Source: Apoda limacodes (taxonomy: Eukaryota; Arthropoda; Insecta; Lepidoptera; Limacodidae). Taken from it: a stretch of 64,000 nt of DNA. Each line of letters starts with the position of its first letter. Position 1 is the first letter of the stretch. A model generated the notes under the pieces. That model saw only the letters and a program-made list of their open reading frames with translations, was not told the DNA's origin and did not search any database. The stretch lies in the NCBI GenBank assembly GCA_946406115.1, contig OX291543.1:1862501-1926500 (forward strand). Direction: 5' to 3'. Both the position numbers and the translations under genes were made by a program. Below are positions 9,945-20,639 of this stretch, piece after piece.

Positions 9945-12849
9945 ATGCCTGCACATAGGAGAATTGCTGATGTGCAGCTTGAGGAGTTGGTGGCGTGGAT
10001 GGAGTCGCACCCACAGCAAGCCAGGGCGACCCAAATCAATAGCCTGCAGGCGAAGCAGCTTACTCATCGCCTGTGGGATGATTTGGCGTCCCGGCTAAAT
10101 GCAGTAGGGAACGGCGCCACTAAAACTGCCAAAGAATGGCGAAAAGTAAGTGATACTTTACTGTGATGTGAGAATATAAATTAATAACATAATTTTTATT
10201 TGTTTTTTTGCTTTTGCATGTGATAATTAAGGTTGTGTTCCAAATTGCAATGAGGAAGTTAAATAAGTTGTTTTAGAATGTGTAATTTTTCAACATATAA
10301 GTTGAATTCTTTACACTGCTATAGTTACGGTTAAAATTTACTCCTGTCAGTGTAAAATTAACTGTCTAACGCCCGTATTCTTTTACCAACTTTACTGGGC
10401 GGGTTCAGCAGGTTTTGGAACATAGCCTTAGAATTAGAATATAAAATAATATTATAATTTTTATTTGTTTTTGCGCTATGTTTGTACTATTGCATGGGTG
10501 ATAATTACTAACAATAAAGCCTTCGGCATACTAAACCTGTGATGCAAGTGGGCACAGGGTTTGTTTCGGGGTGTACCCCATACATTATATAGTGTTTTTG
10601 TGTGCTGAGGGCTAAACAAGGTTTTCTTCTTTCTTGTATTGCGCTATAGTACTGGAGTGACCTTAAGAGTTAGGTGAGGAAGAAGGGGTCGGACATGTGA
10701 CAGCTAGAGGGAAATTTACTCCTGTCAGTGTAAAAATTAACTGTCTCACACCCATATTCTTTTTCCAACTTTACTGGACGGGTTCAGCAGGTTTTAGAAC
10801 ATATCCTAATTGTTAGAATATAAAATGATATAATTTTTTTTTTGTTTTTACTCTATGTTTGTGCTATTGCATGGGTGATAATTACCAACAATAAAACCTT
10901 TGTGGGCAAACTAAACCTGTGATGCAAGTGGGCACAGGGTTTGTTTCAGGGTCTACCCCATACATTATAATGTGTTGTTGTGTGCTGAGGGATAAACCAG
11001 TTTTTCTTCTTTCTATGTATTGTGCTATAGTACTGGAGTGACCTTAAGAGTAAGGTGAGGAAGAAGGGGTCGGACATGCGACAGCATGCTAGAGGGACTG
11101 GTGGTGGACCATCATGGAATGGCTTTTTGACCCCCATGGAGGAGAGGATTCTAGCCATCATGGGGGTAGAAAATGTCATGGGCAATGAAAATGTCCGCCT
11201 TGAACTTGATGTATGATTTTTTAATATTCTATTTTTATTTTTATAACTTCTCATGAACTTTACTTTCATTTATTGCATTTCTTCTGACAATAAGAGTTAG
11301 CTATATATATAATAGTATAATACAATTTTTATTCAGATTACTATTTTGTTGGCAACAATATGCTTGTTAATGTCTATTAACTATGTGTTGCCCTGCTTAA
11401 AATGTGAGCACGACAACTCTTGAGTGTGTGGTACAATTTAGTGTATCCACTAAGTGTGGCCTCAATAGTTGTGAATGTGGCATCATTGAGTGCCATTAGG
11501 GAAAAAAGGTGTGGGTATATGTACAGAACAGTACAATTAAACAGATTAGTATGACTGTAGCAACCTAAAACACCAAGCAATGTTATATCTTATATTCATT
11601 GTTGTACAGTATATTCACACAATTATCTTGTTTTCAGATGGGCCTTGATGATACACCACCACAGCTGGCCCCTTCCAGTTGTCCAGTTACTCCAGTATCT
11701 GGTGAGCCAACTCCACACATTGGCAACCATCCAACCCCCCAGGGTATGTAATGTCTATTATTAACATTAACAAGAAACATACATATCTAATCAAGTTTAG
11801 TCCTACAAGATATATTGTTAGTAAGAAAACTGCATATCTAATCTTTATTTTTAGCATCTACTGAGGGTGAGATCGAGTCAAGCCCATCGAAGATATGTCC
11901 TCATAAGTGTTTTCTTTACATATAATAAAGCAGTAGAAACTGTGTCTGTACATTGTAGATAAAACTAATATGGGGGTCTATATTAGAGCAACAGAAGCCG
12001 AAACAACTATTTTTAGAATTATCTCCAAAACTACTGAACAGAATGGAATGCTGTTTTCACTGATGTATTGGTAGAGGTATAACTTAGAATATGGGCTTCA
12101 AAAAAACTGGTCAAATGTGAGTTGGACTCGACAAAAATGGAATTAATGTCTCGGTATGTTTGTACACGCAAATCTTACTTCGCCTAAATTGTAAAGTGGA
12201 ACTCTACTCAGAGTTACTGCTTTGCAAAGAAACTGTGTGATAAGACAAAACTTCACGCGGACGAAGTCGCGTGCACCAGCTAGTAAGAAATAAATCGAAA
12301 ATTTGTACGGAGTAAAAAAATATTTTATTCAGGCAAGAGAAGTCACGTCGCGGTGGCAGGCTCAGCGGCTGACGACGAACCCGCCGAACGAGCGAGACCA
12401 CCTAGTAAGTCTAGAGCTACCTTAAAGCAAGTTCCAGACGTATATAATGCATAAAAGCAAGGCAGGTTATTAGGTACATTGTAATTACTGCCAATCCTAT
12501 GATCCACAATTGGCTGCTTCTACACAACATAACCCATACAAACACACTAAGAAAAACTCATTAGTACTGTGAGTTTCAAACATGTAATTTATTTGTCACA
12601 GTGGCTCCGGCGCGATGGGCGCTAGACCTCGAGGAGCGTCGTATCCACGAGGAGCAAATCTGGCGTGACCTCGAGGAGCGCCGCGTGCGGATAGAAGAGC
12701 GGCGGCTGGCCTTGGATGAGGTGCGGGTGTCCTTAGAAAAGGCACGCCTTTCCATAGAAAAGAAACGGCTGGAGGAGGACCGCATTTGGCGGAAAGACGT
12801 TTTAGAACGTCTTTCCAAAATCTCAAAGTCTTTGGGGGATGGGACATAA
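9945..12849 (+). CDS. Zeste/Myb-SANT-like DNA-binding protein of a Harbinger-type element, right arm
   Basis: Six exons in matching phase: 9945-10145, 11031-11210, 11638-11743, 11855-11902, 12333-12404, 12602-12849. Together they give 284 codons plus stop. Residues about 8-90 form a helix-rich DNA-binding unit (LEELVAWMESHPQQA, HRLWDDLASRLNAVG, TAKEWRK|YWSDLKSKVRKKG) of the kind encoded beside Harbinger transposases. A Pro/Thr-rich linker and a charged C-terminal coiled coil (IEERRLALDEVRVSLEKARL) follow. Family knowledge: such proteins help the transposase bind DNA and enter the nucleus. All splice sites are GT-AG except the exon 4 donor, which reads C|ATAAG where the left copy has T|GTAAGG, so the gene may be recently dead or use GTGTTT four bases on. 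A domesticated role cannot be excluded. Confidence 0.7.
10234..10375 (+). mobile_element. MITE X, right-arm copy
   Basis: Runs from TGTTCCAAATTGCAATGAGG to AATTAACTGTCTAACGC. It is the reverse-oriented counterpart of 8524-8672 and related to 46520-46670. Lies in intron 1 of the SANT-like gene. Confidence 0.65.
10336..11091 (+). repeat. 378-bp tandem duplication including part of exon 2
   Basis: CTCCTGTCAG at 10341 recurs at 10719 and the two copies stay alignable to about 11091, a period of 378. Each copy carries the end of intron 1, the acceptor GCTATAG and the first codons of exon 2 (YWSDLKS). The first copy reads AGT TAG and so stops. The second leads into the intact exon. Confidence 0.85.
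11977..12283 (+). mobile_element. LEP1-like non-autonomous Helitron, right arm
   Basis: Begins TCTATATTAGAGCAACAG, ends with a hairpin (ACGCGGAC GAA GTCGCGT, about 12255-12272) and CTAG (12280-12283) followed by T. TC start, 3' hairpin, CTAR end and insertion before T are the standard Helitron signature. About 307 bp, no coding capacity. It lies in intron 4 of the SANT-like gene. Confidence 0.7.
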
Positions 12850-13199
12850 TTTAAAAATAGAGAGAAGTGGAAGAGGGACTAAAGCGAAAGAACGTTTTAG
12901 GGTTTACAATTTAGTAGTTATATACATATGTGTAGAATTGATAACCTCATTTTTTTGAAGTCGGTTAACTTGTTATTTTTCATTTTTTTGTCAAAATAAT
13001 AAGACTTTCCAAAATCTTTCAATCTTTGGGGGAAGGAACGGCATAGAGGGAAGAGAGGAAAGTGGAGGAGGGACTAAAGCGAAAGAACGTTTGTGGGTTT
13101 ACAATTTAGTTTCGTTTTATACTTACGAATTGATAACCTCATTTTTTTTGATCGGTTAACTTGTTATTTTTCATTGTTTTGTCAAAATATTAGGACGTT
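12808..13199 (+). repeat. 196-bp tandem duplication at the end of the SANT gene
   Basis: GAAAGAACGT at 12885 recurs at 13081. The copies each run from TTTCCAAAATCT to TTGTTATTTTTCAT. The unit covers the last codons, the stop and the 3' flank. The left arm lacks it, so it arose after the inverted duplication. Confidence 0.8.
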
Positions 13200-15720
13200 G
13201 TTTGTTTTAAAATTAAGTACCTGGAGACAAAGCTCTGCTCGTTTTTTTTAACAACGCTGTCTAATGTCAAGTAGCTTTAGTTTTGCTGTGTTGGTAGAAT
13301 AATAATAAATAATAGTAGTAAAATAGTATTACTACTCGGCAATAGATGTCAGGAAGTCATATTTTTCAGTATCATTGCCTCAAAACAGGGATAAAATAAC
13401 GTTTTCTGAAAATGAAACCTAGCTAAGTCGATTTATCGTCCCCGAAACCCCTCGCATACTAAATTACATGAAAATCGTTGGAGCCGATTCCGAATTTTTT
13501 TTCAAAACAAGAATTGCTCGTTTAAAGATTTTTTTATAGGTGTTCATAATTTAACATAATAAGTGTAAATAAATGTATTAAAAGCACACTCAGACTTTTT
13601 ACTTTTTATCATCATCAATATACCTACTACACTTGCTGGTAAAAATAGATATAAGTAGGATACTTTTTTTTCAGTTAGGAGGTTCCTTTGGGAATTGCTT
13701 TTTCTGCAGGTGATAATGAAAGGTACTTTCACGTCGCAACAGACTAATGGTTTACGCTTATTTTAGGGCCAAAGTTAAAGGGCCTGAGAAGGATCTGTGG
13801 AATTATTTTCTTCACATACTATAATAGGTTTGTTATTTCCGGAAAATTGATTAAGTTTTTGCAGGAGTAACAATAATAGAATCTTATTGCTACGAATATA
13901 GCTTACTATAGCAAACTTCCGTTCACGGTTATCAATTTTGCTGCCGAAGAATCCCTCATCAATATCCAATTTAGTCATAGTCATAGGTGTTATGGCGATT
14001 TTTGGGGTAAAAGCTGCACTTTGTGATGGAAGCAAGCCGCTTTGCACAGTGAGTTTCATCCCTTAGGAATAAAGATGACGCCACTTTCCAAAATAAAACT
14101 TCTACAAGCCTGACGGATGCACAGATTTTGATGATTATGTAAATAGATACATAATTACTTATTCTACAAAGAAAAAAAAATAAAAAATATTAAACTAGTT
14201 TTAAAATAAAAGTATATCGAGATCTCTGGAGACTATCAAGCCTCGGGCAAAAGCTAATGATTAAGTATATAAGGCATTTTAAACTTATTAAAATATTTAT
14301 TATTTAGCATTACATTGAAAAAATACAAAAAATAACTTAGCATAACCACAATATTATAACATTCTTAAATATATTATAATTCCTAAATTAATAACAATGT
14401 TTACGTTCGATGTACATATTGGAGTAAGCGGCGCTTGGGGTAGAGAAGACAGAGAAAAGCCGACAAGAAACTTAATAGTTTAATGTAATAATACAATACT
14501 TTGTAAATTAACTAACAATTTTACAAGTATACAATTAATACAAATATAAATAAGTTAGTAAAGCTGAGATAAAATCCTACGATCGTTTCTATGCTTTTAT
14601 AATAATCTTTATTTAGCTTATATCTAGTCACATTTGGTTTTAAAAAAGGACAATCCGGTCAAAATAGACCTATAAGGTAACAAAAAATCGCATACAGCTG
14701 AAAATTGTAAGTCCAAGAAACCCTCGGTGAGCGAGTCAGACTCACACTTCAGCGATTTTATCTGAAATACACTAGAATTTGACTAAGGTTTTAAGATGTT
14801 TTCCTTTTGACGCCACACCCGTAGCTCGTAACACTAAGCCAGGCCGGCACACTACACGTATTAGTCTATATTTTGAAAACTATTGAACCGATTTTGATGA
14901 AACTTGCATTCATAATAGTTTATGGTGAATAAGTTGCAGTTTTAATATTAGATATGTACATACGTGTCGATTTAAGCCTGTAAAAATAGGTAAGAAAAAA
15001 TTGTAAATTTATCTATAAAAATTGTTTCTACCCTTTTTTTCCTAAGAATCACAATTTCTGAGATATAGGGATTCAAAACATTCAAAAAGTTTTGTTCTCC
15101 ATAATATACACACATTTCCACGCCACCTGTGAGGTAGTGTAATAGCGCGTATTTTTTAACGAGGTTTTCCCCGATAGGGCTATTCCACAATCTTTTATGT
15201 GTCCTTTTAAATTAAATCTAATGGAACTACAAGTGTAATGGTAATTCTTAGAAAAAAAGTGTACGAACAATTTTTATAGATTGCGTAATTTTCAATTTTG
15301 TCTTACCAATGATAAAACTTACCATTTGGCTAAAAAATTTAAAAAAACCCCTATCTGCGAACTTTGACTACTAATAGTTTTTTTGCAGATGTAGGATCGA
15401 TAAGGAATTTATATTTTATTTATAATGGTGTTCCCAACATTTGTACCAATTTTCTACTGTATGCGAATTATTGTAATGTATCCCTATTTTTTTTAGGAAA
15501 ATCTAAGACAAACTATTGACTACAATCCTACTCTTCACCTATCGTTGACATGGCGCAGCACAATAATGGGCTGCTCCTCCACCTGCAATTTTAATATAAT
15601 TAATGACTTCATCAATAGAGGGCATGTCGTCGTTATTAGACTTTAATAGACTTTTGGGACAACTGGGCAGAGGGCCCGTGGATTGAAGACATTAAATTTC
15701 ATGAAATCATTGTCAATAAT
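13200..15720. other. Right arm, non-coding part
   Basis: Reverse match of the left arm at about 4.1-5.9 kb. AT-rich, with a repeat tail (CAAGCCTCGGGCAAAAGCTA, 14240) and a degenerate repeat with GTGAGCGAGTCAGACTCACAC at 14727. No gene seen. A 94-codon minus-strand frame at 13775-14059 lies in repeat text and was not accepted. Confidence 0.45.
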
Positions 15721-15925
15721 TGTTTGCCCAGTTCGATACAAACTGGCGATGTAGTACGGTTGCAGTGGGGCACAGCCCGGCTGCGCAACGGCATGAGACT
15801 CAGGCTCGGGCAGCCTTGGGAGCGGGCGGCGATGAAGAGGTGCTGGCTGTGACTTCCGTTGCCATAGCGGAACATAATAATAATGTGTTCCGTTTGACGT
15901 CCGTCCGAAGTCAATTATGAGAGAC
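15720..15925 (-). mobile_element. LINE family A scrap plus a second repeat at the right-arm end
   Basis: 15720-15840 matches the LINE text at 3960-4080 (CAGTTCGATACAAACTGGCG). Homology to the left arm stops near 15845. From 15855 the sequence instead matches, in reverse, a repeat at 19180-19245 (CTTCGGACGTCAAA..GGAACACA). The outer breakpoint of the duplication is therefore near 15845. Confidence 0.6.
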
Positions 15926-15929
15926 TTGT

Positions 15930-17150
15930 TTGTTATCTCCAGGTGGATTATATAGGTAACACGCAAAAATGTGATTAAGATATGTATTTAGAAGTATATG
16001 TAAGTTCTTAGTATAGTTAGAAATTCGTATTGGTAACAAGGAATTAAACACTTGTTTTGACCTGATAAATATATATTATTACTTATTTAAAGGATTGTCA
16101 CCTACGATAAAGAGTTAAAACTATTTTGCTGTCAAGAAATTATTTGTAACTGCTCTGAGACATTCAGTTATGTATCAAAGAAACATAAAAACACTTAAAA
16201 TTTGCTCAAATAGTATTGAAAGAAAGATATATTTCATTACATGCCTTATTTGCATTAAGCTTGTTATATTCATGACGCCAATTTGTTAGGCATGATTTTA
16301 ATTATTAAATGGGTAATTTTCTACACGGTTATGTAAAGCTACTGCAGATCTATACTACCCGGTGAAATTCTTATTCCGCTTCAGCTTCAGATACCAAAAG
16401 TAATAGCCTTTACTTAGGCGCCGATTGCCTCGGTTTTTTGCTGTGCCAAATGGATGAAGAACAAAGCATCAGCAGGCAGCATTTGCAAAATAAATGTATC
16501 AAAACTAAACATCCCTACTGGACATCAGACCTTTTTATGAAATTACATTTATAAAGTTATTCTTAAAATTGCAGTGGGCCGCAGCAGAATGCACAGAGAG
16601 CTGCGAGTTTGATATGCCTGACTTAAGGTTTCCTAAAATTTCGAAAGTCTGAAGTCAGAATACTACGTCTATGTTTATAACAGATGAACCAACTAGAATC
16701 TAATTTGATTACCGATGAGTTACAAAATATGTTTTTATGATAGAAACCGAAATTAAATCGATAGAACACTTATCAATGAAATTATCATTGTAGTATAGTA
16801 AAAGTGCAAGACCTCAATGACCAGAGAAACCACCAAACAAATGCAGAAACCCGGATTCATGAGTCATAAACTATTTATATTATTAAGATATATGAAAGTG
16901 ATCTTGTATTCCACATGGGAATATTGAGGGCACTCACACGCACACACGATTATAGCACAAAAAGTGAAATTGTTAGGTCTTAAAAGCAGCTATTCCCGTT
17001 GCTGCGCAGGTAAAGGATATCAAGGGTTAATGTACCTATTGCCACACACCAAGACTACAATTTACTGCGTGGGTATATGCGATGAGTTTGTAAGTATATA
17101 CCTACATAACAAAATTTAACCAATGTATTTACAGGTGTACAGGTAGATAA
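15930..17150. other. Intergenic, nothing recognised
   Basis: AT-rich sequence with no credible exon, RNA gene or structured repeat on either strand that I could see. Confidence 0.4.
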
Positions 17151-17159
17151 ACTAACGCA

Positions 17160-17370
17160 AAACGGTTAGCATCGTTGCGGTGAAGCGGTGTGGTGAGGTG
17201 TTGTCCACCGCACAGCTCGCAACTGTTGGGAGTCCTAATCGTAGGTGGCGGTTGGCGGGCGAGGCACACGCTTCGCGTCTGCGGCGGCGGCAGTCGAGCG
17301 CATAAAATTCTATGATCTGAGGTTTATATAGAAGTTGACCTACTTACTAGTGCGACGCCGCCGCTGCACA
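17160..17370 (+). repeat. GC-rich dispersed repeat, also at 55555-55720
   Basis: Shared landmarks with 55.6 kb: GTGTTGTCCACCGCACAG, GAGTCCTAATC, and GATCTGAGGTTTATATAGAA followed by GTTGACCTACTTACT. The two copies are in the same orientation and are about 200 bp long. The family is unidentified, perhaps a SINE or MITE. Confidence 0.6.
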
Positions 17371-17379
17371 CGCTATGCG

Positions 17380-18340
17380 TTATTTGATTTAACAGTAACT
17401 TAAAGAGGCGTTCAACAGAACAAAGACGAAGTGCGGTTTGAATGAGAGCGGCATCTACCACCTCCGGCCCCTGTGCTGCAAAAACGCATTTCCTATACTC
17501 GCCGGTTGTCTTGCTCAGAAGCACCGATTATGCGACATTGTAGCTGTTTTGTGCTACGAAAAAGAAGTATAGTGTACCCACAACTAAATTCCATTACAAA
17601 TATACCTAGTGCAGGAATGTAAGTTACAATGGGTTATTGTCTTCAGCAGGATGTCAGCAACTCTTTCTTACGAGTAGATGAATTGGATGTTGAGAGCAAG
17701 TTCCATCCAAAAATTAACAGAGAGTAAGATGTACGTCAGGGGACGGCTGCTCGCTATGTTTATTTGGAATTAAGTTTCTTTTACGTAGGCGCCAATTAAC
17801 ACATGGAACCGTGGCCGTTTTGAGGTGTCTCAGCATGCAAGGTACACCAGGTAAGGGAAAAGTCAAAGCTAGATAGTCGTATCAGCATCCCTTACAGATT
17901 ATGTAAATACAAGCTCACTAATTTAATATGTCTAGCGTAACATAGCTTTACACGATTTGAGCATTTTGTAAGATAAACAAATCTATGTTAGAAGTTTCCT
18001 ATCATTTGAAAAATATCGACATCACCTCGACTTTTAGGTACCAATAGTAGTCTGCGTGATGACGCGAGACATGGTGGTGTTGTATACTCCCAGATGGCAG
18101 TGAGGAGGCAAGACAACATTCATACCATCGAGCAGGCTCTACTTTTATACCTTTTTAAAATATCAGTGCTTTGCTGGGGTTCCCAAGTAGAACATACGAG
18201 TATATTTGCAGTTAAACAATGATTCGATATTTAACACACGCCTACACTTTTAATGGATCGGTGAAGTTATGGAAACTTGTCTAACCACCTTTCAAATTAC
18301 ACATTTTCTATATTTCCTCTGAGAATGGACTAATTAGATG
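17380..18340. other. Intergenic, nothing firm
   Basis: One exon-like segment (17650-17727) follows CTTCAGCAG and ends before GTAAGATG, but it has no partner exons and was not accepted. Otherwise nothing recognised. Confidence 0.35.
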
Positions 18341-18344
18341 AGGA

Positions 18345-18645
18345 AACACGTGAAAACGGTTGCTGAGGTGCTGCATCGTACGGCAATGTGACCTTTTCTG
18401 GTGGGTAATGAAGGTTGCAAAGTTGAGAAACCCTAAGAGGAGTTGTGCCTGCTTAAGGGCCCAACTGCCGACAGAAACATGGGTCAGGAAAACCTGGTAC
18501 AAACGATTTCCGTAACGCTGCAACGTACGGCAATGTTACCTTCCCCAGTGGGTGATGAAGGTTGCAAAGTTGATTAGCCCTAAGAGGAGTTGCGCCTGAT
18601 TAAGGGACCAACTACCAGCAGCAATATAGATCAGCAAACTCTGAA
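18345..18645 (+). repeat. 147-bp tandem duplication
   Basis: GCTGCATCGTACGGCAATGT at 18370 recurs as GCTGCAACGTACGGCAATGT at 18517. Both units continue through GATGAAGGTTGCAAAGTTGA-like text and CCTAAGAGGAGTTG. No coding potential that I trust on either strand. Possibly part of a LINE. Confidence 0.75.
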
Positions 18646-18769
18646 GAATCTGGCGACTTGTTCGAGGCAAGGTTATCAATTGAACTGAGTATCCCATCAA
18701 AGCCCAGGAACTCTACAAACTGTGGGTATGCCAGTCGACTTTCTGTTACCATATATCAGCTCAGACTGG

Positions 18770-18850
18770 TTGAAAAAGTCTTCTTTACTTGGCTCCACAG
18801 CGGGGAATTGAACCTAGGTCTCTTGCGTGTAAAACATATGAAGAACCCAC
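18770..18850 (-). repeat. tRNA-derived SINE-like scrap
   Basis: On the minus strand the text CCTAGGTTCAATTCCCCGC holds a B-box-like GGTTCAATTCC of tRNA promoters. The A box and cloverleaf are not convincing, so this is a SINE remnant rather than a tRNA gene. Confidence 0.4.
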
Positions 18851-18859
18851 GAAGTCCGT

Positions 18860-19960
18860 TACGTTTATTTCCAGCTCTGGTTCTCGTTTCCTTTTGCCCT
18901 CCCTTTTTTCTTACAGAGGGTAGGCGTGAAAAAAAATCAGAAGTAGCATACTGTAGTATAGGAAAAATATATTAATTTAATCTCGAAAGTTAAAATACTT
19001 TTAAGAAACAACATAATTGTTGGGTTTATACAATCTAACGACCGTGCGCACAATTTGAAGAACGACGCAACAATGACAAAATAACTTGGCGGCTTATATT
19101 AGGTAAAGAATTAAATAGGGTTAACAGAAAGTACACGTGACGGAAAACAGCGACATCTAGCGGCCAGCGACAGAAAGTTGACGATGTACTCTCTCGTAAT
19201 GGACTTCGGACGTCAAATGGAACACATAATAATTATTCGCACAACAACAAATGTTTTCTTGCCTGTGTTGCCATGTCTGTAGGTACGTTCATTTCCCATC
19301 CTGAGTTTAGTAAGGCGAATACTGAAACGACAATACATATTTTTCACATAACGTCACTTAAAAAATTACACTATTTCAGGTTGATAAAGTATTTATGTCT
19401 TGACGATCCCTGTGACACATTGTATCTATAGAACATAAACCTTTACCCTGGAATTCTGCAATGTTAAAAAAACCTAACAGTTAGATGTAAATATCAATAG
19501 AAAAAGTAGTACTTATCATGTATTTTATGAACTACGAAATTGATTAATTACCGTATCTTAAAATACATAAATAATTTAAAAAAATATCTTTTCTTTAAAA
19601 CGAACTGTGACGTTAACGTCACGCTTTGGACTCTTTGTATAAAATTTCAACTTTAGTTACCTAATACTAGGTACTTTATTAGCAAGACGGTGTACGAACA
19701 CGCGCAATTGGGTGTGTAAAATTATAGGGCAAGTATAATTTCCATTTATTGTGTAATATTCTGAGACGTTAATCAGTAATATAAGTTTTTTATTCACAAT
19801 TATAGACTTATTAGGTCTAAAAAAAACAAATATAATGTACTTATAATGATTTTTGTTTGATTTTCTTTTGGATAACTAATTAAATGTTATACTGAAACCT
19901 TTTAATTTTATTGATTATTTTTAAATATCTAATATATACTTTATATTTCCTATATAAATT
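18860..19960. other. Intergenic AT-rich sequence
   Basis: Contains at 19180-19245 the repeat shared in reverse with 15855-15925. The rest is AT-rich with no gene seen. Confidence 0.4.
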
Positions 19961-19969
19961 GAGATTACA

Positions 19970-20630
19970 ATACTCTATAGTTTATTAATTAACTCCCTGA
20001 TTTTATGGAAACAATTCCCTACCCGAAGGGTCCTAACCTTTAAAGAGCTCGAAGTAGGCAAAAGCATGAAATTTTCTCAGAATATTTGTTATGTTTGCGG
20101 GTTTACCAACTAATAATAAAAATATAAAAGCAAAAAAAAAAAATTAAGAGAGCTTTTTAAAATAGGCGCTGTTGTTCTGGTGGTAATTAAATGACACTGT
20201 AACTTACTAAACTGACGAGTATGAGATTCATATCATTGTGATCTGATTCCTGTGGGCTGGTCTAACAATATCAGCAATATCGCTTTCGCAAAAGAATTTA
20301 GTAATTCTAATATTTACGCATTGAATATGCTCTATCCTCTCTACGCGCGCATTCCATCTATCTGTTGACTAAAAATGAATGCGCTCTGTGTTAAATTTGG
20401 CGGCACTTACTGTCCGCATCTAACGCATTGGCTACACAAGCTCAGGAGTGGATGTTTTTTAAAAATAGTTAACAGCTATTTTATTTCTTGACATTTGGCG
20501 AACAAAACGATTTCCATGGCTATGTGATGCGATAGCTTTCTATGTTAAAAAAAATCTTGTTAACAAAACACGGCTGTTGTCACATGGCGGTACTAAGAAT
20601 AACGTACAGGGCGCGCACGGATGCCATGGC
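19970..20630 (+). repeat. Dispersed repeat Z, inverted copy at 60828-61405
   Basis: About 650 bp aligns in reverse with the far end of the window. Landmarks: TAGTTTATTAATTAACTCCC, AGTAGGCAAAAGCATGAAAT and TTTTCTCAGAATATTTGTTA, the phrase CAATATCAGCAATATCGCTT and GGATGCCATGGCAGAGG. AT-rich ends, no coding frame. Part of it is also echoed at 59480-59570. Class unknown. Confidence 0.7.
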
Positions 20631-20639
20631 AGAGGAGGA

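Larger units (their letters stand above)
3950..15845. repeat. Large imperfect inverted duplication (about 5.4 and 6.2 kb arms)
   Basis: Left arm about 3950-9354, right arm about 9634-15845, in opposite orientation around a spacer of roughly 280 bp. Matching landmarks include LINE text at 4020-4080 and 15720-15790, the start codons of the SANT gene at 8959 and 9945, a Helitron at 7072-7324 and 11977-12283, a MITE at 8524-8672 and 10234-10375, and the arm ends at 9340-9354 and 9634-9648. The arms differ by many substitutions and by arm-specific tandem duplications, so the event is not recent. Confidence 0.85.

Noticed and set aside
12576..12847. Two minus-strand open frames of about 80 codons
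   Set aside because: They are antisense shadows of the GC-rich coiled-coil exon of the SANT-like gene.
17650..17727. Exon-like segment between CAG and GTAAGA
   Set aside because: Single isolated segment without neighbouring exons in phase; AT-rich chance cannot be excluded.
18658..18975. 105-codon plus-strand frame
   Set aside because: Covers a SINE scrap and a C/T-rich stretch; no splice sites, domain or protein-like pattern.
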